Shown here: positions 16,301 through 24,360 of the stretch, piece by piece
Numbering within the stretch: position 1 is the stretch's first letter
How the letters are laid out: each line of letters starts with the position of its first letter
NCBI RefSeq assembly: GCF_035440685.1
Contig: NZ_DAORMW010000001.1
Reading direction: 5' to 3' (one strand)
Source of the DNA: Accumulibacter appositus
Lineage (GTDB): Bacteria; Pseudomonadota; Gammaproteobacteria; Burkholderiales; Rhodocyclaceae
Length of the DNA stretch: 64,000 nt
Translations under genes and position numbers: made by a program
Notes under the pieces: generated by a model
The model's database searches: none
What the model saw: the letters and a program-made list of their open reading frames with translations, nothing else
What the model was told of the DNA's origin: nothing

Positions 16301-16531
16301 GCCAGCGGCATCGTTTTTGTCACCCTGGAAGACGAAACCGGGCTGGCCAACATTGTCGTGCACTCGCGACTGGTCGAGCAACAGCGCCACGAATTGCTCG
16401 CTGCCCGTCTGCTCGGCGTTCTCGGGCAGGTGCAGCGCGAAGGTCAGGTTGTCCATCTGGTGGCCAAGCGGCTCGTTGATTTGTCTGCACTGCTTGGTCG
16501 CCTGCCGACGACAAGCCGCAATTTTCATTGA
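13379..16531 (+). CDS. dnaE2: Error-prone DNA polymerase III alpha subunit
   Basis: Damage-inducible translesion polymerase (ImuC). The 1050 aa fit DnaE2 and are shorter than replicative DnaE. An N-terminal PHP domain (VELHCCSNFSFLRGASHPEELV) is followed by the polymerase core with QGRGSAANSAVCYCLGIT and catalytic Asps in PDIDVDFEHQRRE (about 385-396). A C-terminal OB-fold region (about 930-1030) completes it. A perfect LexA box directly upstream supports SOS control. DnaE2 usually works with ImuA and ImuB in one operon; neither is adjacent, and the downstream neighbour is convergent rimO. Confidence 0.95.
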   Translation: MSDLLPPYVELHCCSNFSFLRGASHPEELVEHAQTLGYSALAITDEASLAGVVRAHRAASARGLPLLIGAEFRLSSETGTGLRLLLLAQNRAGYGNLSALITLARRRSPKGQYRLSRGDLESPGGFAGSSGALPDCLALWIPDADAKVEDGRWLATRFPTRSWLAVELHSGPDDATRLAMLLELATASGLPAVAAGDVHMHRRARRPLQDTLTAIRLKSTLFAAGHALFANGERHLRSRLRLARLYPPELLAETLNIAARCDFSLAELRYEYPDEVVPAGQTAPDFLRAEVEKGLRRRYPGGETAAVRERVEHELALIRELAYEPYFLTVYDLVNFARSRNILCQGRGSAANSAVCYCLGITEVDPARSRLLFERFISRERGEPPDIDVDFEHQRREEVIQYLYLRYGRERAALTATVITYRTRAALRDVGRALGFGSAQIDALTTSMAWWDKREQLPERLRAAGLDAEAPRVAKWLALSDALRGFPRHLSQHVGGFVISRGPLARLVPIENAAMPERTVIQWDKDDLDALGLLKVDVLALGMLSAIHRALDLVGIALPDVPPEDPAVYDMLCAADTIGVFQIESRAQMAMLPRLRPRSFYDLVIEVALVRPGPIQGDMVHPYLRRRHGQETIEPMRPEIAAVLGRTCGVPIFQEQVMQLAVVAGGFTPGEADQLRRAMAAWRRKGGLEPFEEKLISGMRQRGHDDAFAQRVFAQIRGFGEYGFPESHAASFALLVYVSAWLKRHHPAAFLCALLNSQPMGFYSPSQLLQDARRHGVDVRPVTVNESAWEARLESTGCEPGTTASTLPAVRLGLSSISGLAQAAVTRLLEARQQRPLHSVANLATRARLTDKDLALLAAAGALACLAGHRRQAAWLAAGSTLAKLSKRPKRQLDLLGSVEPTEAAAQLATPSEAEELIADYAATGFTLGRHPLTLLRSRLSAQRFVSASELQNAADRQLARAAGIVTCRQRPGTASGIVFVTLEDETGLANIVVHSRLVEQQRHELLAARLLGVLGQVQREGQVVHLVAKRLVDLSALLGRLPTTSRNFH

Positions 16532-16559
16532 GCGTCAGGAAGACCGGAGACCAGGGTCC

Positions 16560-17885
16560 TCAGGCGGCGCTGGCAACGACCTCGGCGTAAAGGTCGTGCT
16601 CGTCGGCATCGACCACACGCACGCGCAGGAAGTCGCCAGGTTCGGCAGCGTAGTATTCGTTGACGAAAACCAGGCCATCGATCTCCGGCGCATCCGCCGC
16701 CGAGCGGGCAATCGTTCCGTCCTCGTCGACCTCGTCGACCAAGACCTCGATCTCGCGCCCGATCTTCGCCGCCAGCAACTCGGCCGAGATATCCTCCTGA
16801 ATTTCCATCAAACGCCGCTTGCGCTCCTCGCGAACTTCCTCGGCCACCGCGCCAGGCAACGCATTGGCCGTCGCGCCGTCCACTGCCGAATAGGCAAAGC
16901 AGCCGACGCGATCCAGACGCGCCTCTTTGATGAAAGCCAGCAATTCCTCGAACTCGGCTTCGCTCTCCCCCGGAAAACCGGTAATAAAAGTGCTGCGCAC
17001 GGTGATATCCGGACAAACTGCACGCCAAGCGCGAAGCCGCTCGAGATTGTTCTCGGCGCTCGCCGGTCGCTTCATTGCCTTCAGGACACGGGCACTGGCA
17101 TGCTGGAAAGGCACGTCGAGATAGGGCAGGATCTTTCCCTCGGCCATCAACGGCAGCAAGGCGTCCACGCTTGGATAGGGATAGACGTAGTGCAGACGCA
17201 CCCAGATGCCGAGTTCCGCCAGCGCTTCGCAGAGCTCGCGCAGTCGGGTACGCAGCGGCCGACCACCGGCAAAGCCGGTTCGATACTTGACATCGACACC
17301 ATAGGCGCTGGTGTCCTGCGAGATGACCAACAATTCCCGCACACCCGCGTCGGCAAGATGCTTTGCTTCCTGCAGCACATCGCCGATCGGGCGGCTGACC
17401 AGCGGGCCACGCATCGACGGGATGATGCAGAAGGTACAACTGTGATTGCAACCTTCGGAAATCTTCAGGTAGGCGAAATGCTGCGGGGTCAGTTTGATTC
17501 CCTGCGGCGGCACCAGGCTGGTAAACGGATCGTGCGGTTGCGGCAGATGCGCATGCACGTGCTGCAAGACCTCGTCGGCGGCATGCGGGCCGGTCACCGC
17601 CAGCACCTGCGGATGCGCCTTGCGAATCACCTCTTCCCTGGCCCCCAGGCAACCGGTAACGATGACCTTGCCATTTTCGGTCAAGGCCTCGCCGATGGCG
17701 TCGAGCGATTCCTCCACAGCGGCGTCGATGAAGCCACAGGTATTGACAACCACCAGATCGGCACCCTCATACGACGGAGAGATCAGATAGCCTTCGGCGC
17801 GCAGTTTGGTGAGAATCTGTTCGGAATCGACAAGCGCCTTCGGGCAACCCAGCGAAACGAAACCGATGTTTTTCGGTTTTGACAT
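16560..17885 (-). CDS. rimO: Ribosomal protein S12 methylthiotransferase
   Basis: Radical-SAM enzyme that methylthiolates the conserved Asp of ribosomal protein S12. The 441 aa begin MSKPKNIGFVSLGCPKALVDSE (UPF0004 domain). The second and third cluster cysteines lie in NTCGF and TGCLGAREE, and the radical-SAM CNHSCTFCIIP motif is at about 150. The TRAM domain is at the C-terminus. These Gly-Cys-Pro motifs favour RimO over MiaB. ATG 17885 is used rather than an upstream TTG because conservation starts there. It converges with dnaE2, 28 bp apart. Confidence 0.95.
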   Translation of the reverse strand: MSKPKNIGFVSLGCPKALVDSEQILTKLRAEGYLISPSYEGADLVVVNTCGFIDAAVEESLDAIGEALTENGKVIVTGCLGAREEVIRKAHPQVLAVTGPHAADEVLQHVHAHLPQPHDPFTSLVPPQGIKLTPQHFAYLKISEGCNHSCTFCIIPSMRGPLVSRPIGDVLQEAKHLADAGVRELLVISQDTSAYGVDVKYRTGFAGGRPLRTRLRELCEALAELGIWVRLHYVYPYPSVDALLPLMAEGKILPYLDVPFQHASARVLKAMKRPASAENNLERLRAWRAVCPDITVRSTFITGFPGESEAEFEELLAFIKEARLDRVGCFAYSAVDGATANALPGAVAEEVREERKRRLMEIQEDISAELLAAKIGREIEVLVDEVDEDGTIARSAADAPEIDGLVFVNEYYAAEPGDFLRVRVVDADEHDLYAEVVASAA

Positions 17886-18015
17886 GGCAGACCAGTGCAA
17901 TTGAATAGCCTGCCAGTATACCGCCAGCCAGACGCCATTCAGACCTTACGAAGAACGGCACCAGTTCCTCCGGCAGGCATGCCTCCAGCGCCAAGTCCCC
18001 ACCCGATTGCCAGGA

Positions 18016-18234
18016 TCATCGGCGCGAGCGCAAGGAAGCGTCCGTGCGGCCTTGTGCGACCAATAGCAGAAAACAGCCAATGACGACGCCGGCAATGCCC
18101 GCCTGCATCAGGGTCCCCACCTGGAAGCCAGCCAGCCAGTAACTGCCGGTTACACGTACGACAGCAGCGACGACGCACAGCAGCACACCGGCAAAGCCGG
18201 TAGCACGTCCCAACAACAGCAAAAAACCGTCCAT
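18016..18234 (-). CDS. Small two-helix membrane protein
   Basis: 72 aa with two hydrophobic segments (about 5-27 and 38-60): FLLLLGRATGFAGVLLCVVAAVVR, then YWLAGFQVGTLMQAGIAGVVIGC. It resembles short conserved hypothetical membrane proteins of proteobacteria, though I cannot name a function. Two ATGs lie 6 bp apart; 18234 is chosen because AGGG sits 8 bases upstream of it. It lies upstream of rimO in the same direction with a gap of about 130 bp. Confidence 0.6.
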   Translation of the reverse strand: MDGFLLLLGRATGFAGVLLCVVAAVVRVTGSYWLAGFQVGTLMQAGIAGVVIGCFLLLVAQGRTDASLRSRR

Positions 18235-18682
18235 TGTCATTACCCTTTTCTTGCATGGAGAACGAGTGATGTTGCGCTGTCATGGGCGCAACAGGCGGCG
18301 AGATTCCCTGACCGAACATGCGCCTTGAGCAAAGCGGCAGCGCCGACGCCGATCGACCCGATTGTAAGCAAGACCGCTCCGGAGTCAAGAATACTGAATT
18401 CCGCCTTTCAAGGCGTGAGAAGGAGGCAAAGGACGCGACAGCGTTCTGCGGCCATCACCCACTTCCACCTACGGAGGAGCAGCGGGTGAGCGCCCGAGGC
18501 CGCATGATGCCGCCAACCGCTTACGAATACTGCACAGTGTGTTATATAAACGAAACGCCCTTACTCGTAGTGCAGCATGCAGCCTTTCGCCAGACACGTG
18601 AGCGGAAACCGGCCAGAGAAGCCGGGGCCAGTACTGCTGCGAAGTGCGAAGCACCAACAAAAAAACCAAAGGAGGCTCGTCA
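18235..18682. other. Intergenic region between divergent membrane-protein genes
   Basis: About 450 bp. Frames here are shadows with no conserved look. A TATATAA hexamer at 18543-18549, with a weak TTACGA 16 bases before it, could be the promoter for the DUF2189 gene. An AGGAGG just before 18683 is its ribosome-binding site. Otherwise I see nothing. Confidence 0.35.
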
Positions 18683-19495
18683 ATGAGCGAGAACGATACG
18701 CCTGGCTCAGCAAACCCTGCCAGCCGCTTCCCGGTCATCCGCCGCGTAAAAGCCGGCGCCGTCGTCGGTTGGATGCGTGGCGGCTGGCATGACCTGCGCC
18801 GAGGAGGCCGGGCCAGCCTGTTCTACGGGAGCTGCTTTGCCATCGCCGGCTGGTTGATGCAGGTGGTGTTTGCCGAAGCCTACGCCCTCTTCGCAGGCCT
18901 GACGACGGGCTTCCTGCTGGTCGGCCCCTTCCTGACGCTGGGGCTCTACGCTCTCAGTCGGCGCATCGAATTCGGCATGCCGCCGCGACTGTTGCCAACC
19001 CTCGCCGCCTGGCGCCCGAACCTGCCGAACGTTGGTCTCTTTGCCGCCCTGCTGGCCATCGTCCTGCTGGTCTGGGCGCGCGCATCGATCATCGTGTTTG
19101 CACTCTTCTTTACCGGCGGCTTGCCGACCTTCGGCAATGTCGTGCATACCGTTCTGACTTTCGAGCAGCTCGACTTCGCGCTGGTCTACTTCGCCGTCGG
19201 GGGCTTTTTCGCGATGTTCGTTTTTGCCATCAGCGTCATCGCTGTACCCCTGATGTTCGATCGCGAGACCGACGCGGTCACGGCGACCATCGCCAGCCTC
19301 GTCGCCTGCGGCCGCAACCCGGTCCCGCTCTTGCTTTGGGGAATCTGTATCGGGATCCTGGGCATCGTCGGCTTTGCGACCTTCTTTGTCGGCCTGATCG
19401 TCACCATGCCGCTGGTCGGACACTCGACCTGGTATGCCTATCGCGACATCGTCGCCCCCGAGGAGGACGAGTCGGGCGCAGCCCTTACTTCTTGA
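18683..19495 (+). CDS. DUF2189 family integral membrane protein
   Basis: 270 aa with about six hydrophobic segments. A cytoplasmic N-terminus (RVKAGAVVGWMRGGWHDLRR) precedes GSCFAIAGWLMQVVF, FLLVGPFLTLGLYALSRRIE and later pairs ending in YAYRDIV, the usual DUF2189 pattern. Function is unknown; some members sit near cytochrome oxidase genes, but not here. ATG 18683 follows AGGAGG at good spacing, so the upstream in-frame ATG is rejected. The stop faces the convergent solute-binding gene 14 bp away. Confidence 0.85.
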   Translation: MSENDTPGSANPASRFPVIRRVKAGAVVGWMRGGWHDLRRGGRASLFYGSCFAIAGWLMQVVFAEAYALFAGLTTGFLLVGPFLTLGLYALSRRIEFGMPPRLLPTLAAWRPNLPNVGLFAALLAIVLLVWARASIIVFALFFTGGLPTFGNVVHTVLTFEQLDFALVYFAVGGFFAMFVFAISVIAVPLMFDRETDAVTATIASLVACGRNPVPLLLWGICIGILGIVGFATFFVGLIVTMPLVGHSTWYAYRDIVAPEEDESGAALTS

Positions 19496-19509
19496 CTCCT
19501 CCTGCCGCG

Positions 19510-20373
19510 CTACTCCGGCAGGCCGTTAAGGAAGTAAAGGCTTTCCAGTCTTGCTTCCGGTTTGCCGAGCACACCGAACCAACGCTCATGAATGGTGTTG
19601 ATCTCGCCGCTGCGGCTGAGACGAGCCAATTCGCGGTTGACGACCAGACGAAAGTCCGCATCGTTGCGACGCAGCATCAGGGCATAGGGCTCATACGAGA
19701 AGATGTCGCCGGCAAGCGACCAGGTATCCTGGTTGCCCGAATCGAGCGCCAGGCCGATCAGCAAGGCGCGATCCGAAGCGTAGGCGTCGGCCCGTCCCGT
19801 TTTCATGGCGTCGATCCCCTGCTGATGATCAGCGACCTTGACCAGGTTGGCACTGACCCCGTTCTTCCGGAGCGCTTCGACCAGGCTCTGCTCGGTTGTC
19901 GTGCCGACAGCCACTGCGACCTTCTTGCCTGCCAGGTCCTTTAGACTCGTGATACCCGCCGCGGAAGGCGACAGGTAGCTGCCGCCATCGACGAAAATCG
20001 GCAGGCTGAAATCGACTTCCTGCATGCGCGACAGGGAACTCGTCGTTGACCCGCATTCGAGGTCGATTTCACCGGATATCACTTTGCCGATTCGTGTCTC
20101 GGGCGTCACCGGAACCCACTTCAGCTTCAGATCGGCAAGGCCCAGGTCCTTGCCAATCGCTGCTGCCACGCTGGTGCAAAGGTCGACCGAGTAACCCCAA
20201 GGCTGCCTGTCGTTGCCGGCAAACGAGAACGGCACGGACGCTTGGCGATAGCCGAGCGACAGTGTCTTCGACGCCTTGATCTTGTCGAGCGTCCCGGCCG
20301 CCTGCGCAGGAGGCATAGGAACGCAAAGAACCAGACTTGTGGCAACAGATAGAGCCCAGGAATACAGCCTCAT
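19510..20373 (-). CDS. Periplasmic amino-acid-type solute-binding protein (family 3)
   Basis: 287 aa. The signal peptide (residues 1 to about 26, ending AQAA) is followed by a bilobal SBP_bac_3 domain: LSLGYRQASVPFSFAGNDRQPWGYSVDLC, then GEIDLECGSTTSSLSRMQEVDFSLPIFVDGG. It looks closest to glutamate/aspartate-binding GltI proteins. No ABC permease or ATPase lies beside it, so it is an orphan in this window. ATG 20373 has AAGGAA 7 bases upstream. A 7-bp hairpin (19501-19522) overlaps its stop and may end transcription from both sides. Confidence 0.88.
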   Translation of the reverse strand: MRLYSWALSVATSLVLCVPMPPAQAAGTLDKIKASKTLSLGYRQASVPFSFAGNDRQPWGYSVDLCTSVAAAIGKDLGLADLKLKWVPVTPETRIGKVISGEIDLECGSTTSSLSRMQEVDFSLPIFVDGGSYLSPSAAGITSLKDLAGKKVAVAVGTTTEQSLVEALRKNGVSANLVKVADHQQGIDAMKTGRADAYASDRALLIGLALDSGNQDTWSLAGDIFSYEPYALMLRRNDADFRLVVNRELARLSRSGEINTIHERWFGVLGKPEARLESLYFLNGLPE

Positions 20374-20489
20374 GACATTCCTTTTCAAAGATCACACCAG
20401 AACCAAGAAAACTATGGCATATGCGCTACGAATTGAAATCGACCGCCGCTGCACTCGCCAGGTGGTCCACGAGCTTGCCGCCGGGCCGC

Positions 20490-21275
20490 CTACTGCCAGG
20501 CCGCCAGGAACTCCTGCCAGTGCGGCTTGCCAATTTTCTCCAGCTCGTTGCGTACAAAAGACATCTCGGCATCGTATTCCGACCGTGACAGCTCGCCGCG
20601 CAGCAGGCGAAAACGCACGGCAACGAGGTAGGTATTGAGCACATCGGTCTCGCAGTAGTCACGCACCTCGGACATTCCGCCCGCCAGCCACGCCTGCCAC
20701 ACCTTGCCGCCATCCATGCCGAGCTTGCCGGGAAATCCGATCAGTTTGGCCAGCTCGTCAAGACGAACGCTGGCGCGCGGCTGATACATGGCCAGCAGAT
20801 CCATCAGGTCGAGATGGCGCGAGTGGTAGCGGCTGATGTAATTGTTCCACTTGAACTCACGGCTATCGGCGTAGTCGCCGTCACCGAGATCCCAATAGCG
20901 TGGCGCGATGGCGCCGTGGATGAGGCCCCGGTAGTGCAGCACCGGGAGGTCGAAGCCACCACCATTCCAGGAGACGATCTGTGGTGTGAATTTCTCGACG
21001 CCGTCAAAGAAACGCTGAATGATCTCGCCCTCGCCCTGCTCGGGCTCGGCCAGCGACCAGACGCGGAAGTCCTTGCCGGCACGCAAGGCACAGGAAATCA
21101 CGACCACCCGCTGCAGATGCAGCGGCAGGAAATCATTGCCGTGCGTGGCACGACGATGTTGGAAGGCGAGTTCTGCCACCTCGTCATCAGACAGCGTCGC
21201 GTCGAGCGCATGCAGCCGGCGCAGACCTGCAACATCCGGGATGGTTTCGATATCGAAGGCGAGAACAGGTTTCAT
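20490..21275 (-). CDS. Predicted 3'-5' exonuclease (PolB-like)
   Basis: 261 aa DnaQ-fold protein related to the exonuclease domain of DNA polymerase B. The first acidic pair is in VLAFDIETIPD (D8, E10), then SWNGGGFDLPVLHYR and a C-terminal YCETDVLNTYLV motif providing the remaining metal ligand. The biological role is not established. Start ATG 21275 fits the family N-terminus. It follows cysM on the same strand after about 160 bp, so it may be the end of the long hldA-hldD-cysM run. Confidence 0.88.
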   Translation of the reverse strand: MKPVLAFDIETIPDVAGLRRLHALDATLSDDEVAELAFQHRRATHGNDFLPLHLQRVVVISCALRAGKDFRVWSLAEPEQGEGEIIQRFFDGVEKFTPQIVSWNGGGFDLPVLHYRGLIHGAIAPRYWDLGDGDYADSREFKWNNYISRYHSRHLDLMDLLAMYQPRASVRLDELAKLIGFPGKLGMDGGKVWQAWLAGGMSEVRDYCETDVLNTYLVAVRFRLLRGELSRSEYDAEMSFVRNELEKIGKPHWQEFLAAWQ

Positions 21276-21438
21276 GGCGCGCATTGAGAACCCCGAGGAC
21301 CCTCAGCAAGCTCGACCCCGTGCTGCCACGGGCACCGCCAAGGCCGGCGACTCGCCTCGGCAGCGAGCGTCGTGACCGCCAACAACGCCAGTGCCCTCAC
21401 CGCCAGGCCGCCCCTGTTGTCGACGGCAGTGACCGGTT

Positions 21439-22338
21439 TCACGCCGGAAAGACGCCCGTCGACAGATAGCGATCACCGCGATCGCAAACGATGCTGACGA
21501 TGGTCGCGTTATCGAGTTCGCCCGCCAGACGCAAAGCGACGGCCAACGCGCCACCGGACGAGATACCGGCGAAAATGCCTTCCTCGCGCGCCAGCCGGCG
21601 GGTCATTTCCTCCGCCTCGCCCTGGGAAACCGACTCGACACGATCGACCCGAGTGCGGTCGAAGATTTTTGGCAGGTAAGCTTCCGGCCATTTGCGAATC
21701 CCTGGAATCTGCGAGCCGTCTTCGGGCTGGCAGCCAACGATACAGATGCCGGAATCCTGCTCCTTGAGAAAGCGCGAGACGCCCATGATTGTTCCAGTGG
21801 TCCCCATGCTGCTGACGAAGTGGCTGATCCGCCCCTCGGTCTGGCGCCAGATTTCAGGGCCCGTCCCCTCGTAATGGGCGAGCGGGTTATCCGGGTTCGC
21901 GAACTGGTCGAGGATGATTCCACGTCCCTCCTTACGCATGCTTTCGGCGACGTCGCGTGCCAGCTCCATGCCACCGTCACGAGGCGTCAACACCAGTTCA
22001 GCGCCAAAAGCGCGCATCGTTTGCCGCCGTTCGACGCTCTGGTTCTCGGGCATGACCAGAATCATCCGGTAACCACGCATGGCAGCGGCCATCGCCAGCG
22101 CAATGCCGGTATTGCCGGACGTGGCCTCGATCAGCGTGTCACCGGCACGGATATCGCCCCGCTGCTCGGCGTGGACGATCATCGACAGCGCCGGTCTATC
22201 CTTCACCGAACCGGCTGGGTTGTTGCCCTCCAGCTTGGCCAGAATGACATTGCCACGCGCCTCGCAGGCGGCGCCCGGCAAACGCTTCAGGCGCACCAGA
22301 GGGGTGTCGCCAACGCTGTTCTCGAGTGTCCTATACAC
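21439..22338 (-). CDS. cysM: Cysteine synthase B
   Basis: PLP-dependent O-acetylserine sulfhydrylase, which in the CysM branch can also use thiosulfate. 299 aa; PLP lysine K46 in NNPAGSVKDRPA, then EATSGNTGIALAMAAAMRGY, the phosphate loop SSMGTTGTIMG, and ISSGGALAV near the C-terminus. The NNPAGSVKDRPA form and the short length favour CysM over CysK. It overlaps hldD by 8 bp, so they are coupled. Confidence 0.94.
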   Translation of the reverse strand: MYRTLENSVGDTPLVRLKRLPGAACEARGNVILAKLEGNNPAGSVKDRPALSMIVHAEQRGDIRAGDTLIEATSGNTGIALAMAAAMRGYRMILVMPENQSVERRQTMRAFGAELVLTPRDGGMELARDVAESMRKEGRGIILDQFANPDNPLAHYEGTGPEIWRQTEGRISHFVSSMGTTGTIMGVSRFLKEQDSGICIVGCQPEDGSQIPGIRKWPEAYLPKIFDRTRVDRVESVSQGEAEEMTRRLAREEGIFAGISSGGALAVALRLAGELDNATIVSIVCDRGDRYLSTGVFPA

Positions 22339-23335
22339 CGCCGCTCAACCATTTGACGTACTGCGGAACCGCTGCTTCGACGCTGCAAAACTCGTGCTTG
22401 TAACCCGCCTTGCGCAGTTGCGAAAGGTCGGCCTGGGTAAAGTTCTGGTACTTGCCGCGCAGATCCGTTGGAAACGGGATGTACTCGATCAGGCCACGCT
22501 CGACCAGTTCCGCGAGCGGCAGCGCTTCCTCTCCGGCCAGCGCGCGGCAGGCATTGACATTCGCCGTTGCCAGCTCGTTGAAAGTCTGCGCCCGCCCCGT
22601 GCCAACGTTGAAGATGCCCGACTTTTCCGGATGATCGAGGAAGTGCAGGTTCACCCGTGCAATGTCGTCGACGTAGACGAAGTCGCGCCGCTGCTCGCCA
22701 TCGGCGTAGCCATCGCTGCCCGCAAAGAGTTTGACCCGGCCTTCGCTCTGGAACTGGTGATAGTGATGAAAGGCGACCGACGCCATCCGCCCCTTGTGCG
22801 ATTCGCGTGCGCCGTAGACGTTGAAATAGCGAAAACCGACAACCTGCGAATTGCACGAGCCGGCAGCCGCGAGGCGCTGGCGAACGATCTGGTCGAAGAG
22901 AAACTTCGAATAGCCGTAGACATTCAGCGGCGCCTCGTATGGCCGCTCTTCCCTGAAGACACCGCCACCGCCGTAGGTCGCCGCACTCGAAGCATAGAGA
23001 AACTGCGCTTCCTGATCGAGGCACCAGTCCAGAATCGCCAGCGAGTAGCGGTAGTTGTTCTCCATCATGTAGCGGCCATCGCTTTCCATGGTGTCGGAAC
23101 AAGCGCCCTGGTGAAGAATGGCATCGACATCGCCATCGAAATCGCCGGCGACCAGGCGCTCGATGAATTCATTCTTGTCGAGGTAGTCGGCAATCTCGCA
23201 ATCGACGAGATTCCTGAACTTGTCGGCCTTACTGAGATTGTCGACGGCAATGATCTCGCGCACACCGCGTTCGTTCAGCGCCTTGACCAGATTGGCGCCG
23301 ATAAAACCGGCGGCGCCCGTGACAATGGTATACAT
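22331..23335 (-). CDS. hldD: ADP-L-glycero-D-manno-heptose 6-epimerase
   Basis: Epimerises ADP-D,D-heptose to ADP-L,D-heptose for the LPS inner core. 334 aa; NADP-binding TGAAGFIGANLVKALNERG at the N-terminus, and the SDR YGYSKFLFDQ active-site Tyr-Lys pair at about 140. The family segment FRYFNVYGARESHKGRMASVAFH is present. It lies between hldA and cysM on the minus strand, 9 bp after hldA. Confidence 0.96.
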   Translation of the reverse strand: MYTIVTGAAGFIGANLVKALNERGVREIIAVDNLSKADKFRNLVDCEIADYLDKNEFIERLVAGDFDGDVDAILHQGACSDTMESDGRYMMENNYRYSLAILDWCLDQEAQFLYASSAATYGGGGVFREERPYEAPLNVYGYSKFLFDQIVRQRLAAAGSCNSQVVGFRYFNVYGARESHKGRMASVAFHHYHQFQSEGRVKLFAGSDGYADGEQRRDFVYVDDIARVNLHFLDHPEKSGIFNVGTGRAQTFNELATANVNACRALAGEEALPLAELVERGLIEYIPFPTDLRGKYQNFTQADLSQLRKAGYKHEFCSVEAAVPQYVKWLSGGV

Positions 23336-23344
23336 GTTTCTACC

Positions 23345-24277
23345 TCAGTTCAGTGCAGCATCAAGCTCGTCACGGCTGACCACCGCCGTGCCGAGTTTTC
23401 CAACCACCAGGCCGGCGGCAACATTCGCCGCATGCACGGCGTCCGCCCAGGCGGCCCCACCCGCCAACATCACTGCGAGCGTCGCGATGACCGTATCGCC
23501 AGCGCCGGAAACGTCGAAGACCTCTCTCGCCACCGCCTGCTCGTGCACGGCTCCAGTGGCGTGAAAAAGGGACATCCCCTCCTCGCTGCGCGTCACCAGC
23601 AAGGCCTCCAGTCCGAGCTCGGTGCGTAGCGCTGAAGCCTTGCGGGCAAGCCCGTGCTCGTCCTGCCAGCGACCTACCACTTCGCGCAACTCGGCACGGT
23701 TTGGAGTGACGATCGTCGCGCCGGCATACTTGGAGAAATCATCACCTTTCGGATCCACCAGCACTTTCTTGCCGGCAGCGCGCGCCATGCGGATCATCTC
23801 GCCAATATGCGCCAGACCGCCCTTGCCGTAGTCGGAGAGAACCACCGCATCGCAATCGCAAAGGCGGGCCTCAAATTCGACAAGCTTGGCGCGCAGGACC
23901 TCGTGTGAGGGCCAGGTTTCGAAATCAATGCGCAGCAGCTGCTGTTGGCGACCAATGACCCGCAGCTTGACCGTCGTGCTGATCGCCGCATCAACATGCA
24001 GGCTGACATCGATCCCACCCGCTTGCAGCAGGTCTTGCAGATGTCGCCCGGCTTCGTCGTCGCCGACGACCGACAGCAGGGCGACGCGGGCACCCAGCGC
24101 GGCCACGTTGCGAGCGACATTGGCGGCCCCGCCCGGGCGCTCCTCGCTACGCGTCACCTTGACGACCGGCACCGGGGCCTCGGGAGAAATGCGCGCGACG
24201 TCACCAAACCAGTAGCGATCTAGCATCACATCGCCGACGATCAGCAGCCGAGCTTCCGACAGACTAGGGAGTTGCAT
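23345..24277 (-). CDS. hldA: D-glycero-beta-D-manno-heptose-7-phosphate kinase (stand-alone)
   Basis: Phosphorylates heptose-7-phosphate at C1 in the LPS heptose pathway. The 310 aa comprise only the ribokinase-fold half of E. coli HldE: LLIVGDVMLDRYWFGDVARISPEAPVPVV at the N-terminus and the FDVSGAGDTVIATLA catalytic motif near the C-terminus. The adenylyltransferase half is absent, so a separate hldC/rfaE2 must be elsewhere. ATG 24277 is preceded by AAGGAA. Its neighbours hldD and lapB put it in an LPS block. Confidence 0.93.
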   Translation of the reverse strand: MQLPSLSEARLLIVGDVMLDRYWFGDVARISPEAPVPVVKVTRSEERPGGAANVARNVAALGARVALLSVVGDDEAGRHLQDLLQAGGIDVSLHVDAAISTTVKLRVIGRQQQLLRIDFETWPSHEVLRAKLVEFEARLCDCDAVVLSDYGKGGLAHIGEMIRMARAAGKKVLVDPKGDDFSKYAGATIVTPNRAELREVVGRWQDEHGLARKASALRTELGLEALLVTRSEEGMSLFHATGAVHEQAVAREVFDVSGAGDTVIATLAVMLAGGAAWADAVHAANVAAGLVVGKLGTAVVSRDELDAALN

Positions 24278-24360
24278 GGCGCTTCCTTTTGGCAAGACAA
24301 GCTGTGCTCACCAGGCGGGCCGGCCGGGTAGCCAGCGCGGTGGCAGGCGACATGGAACTC

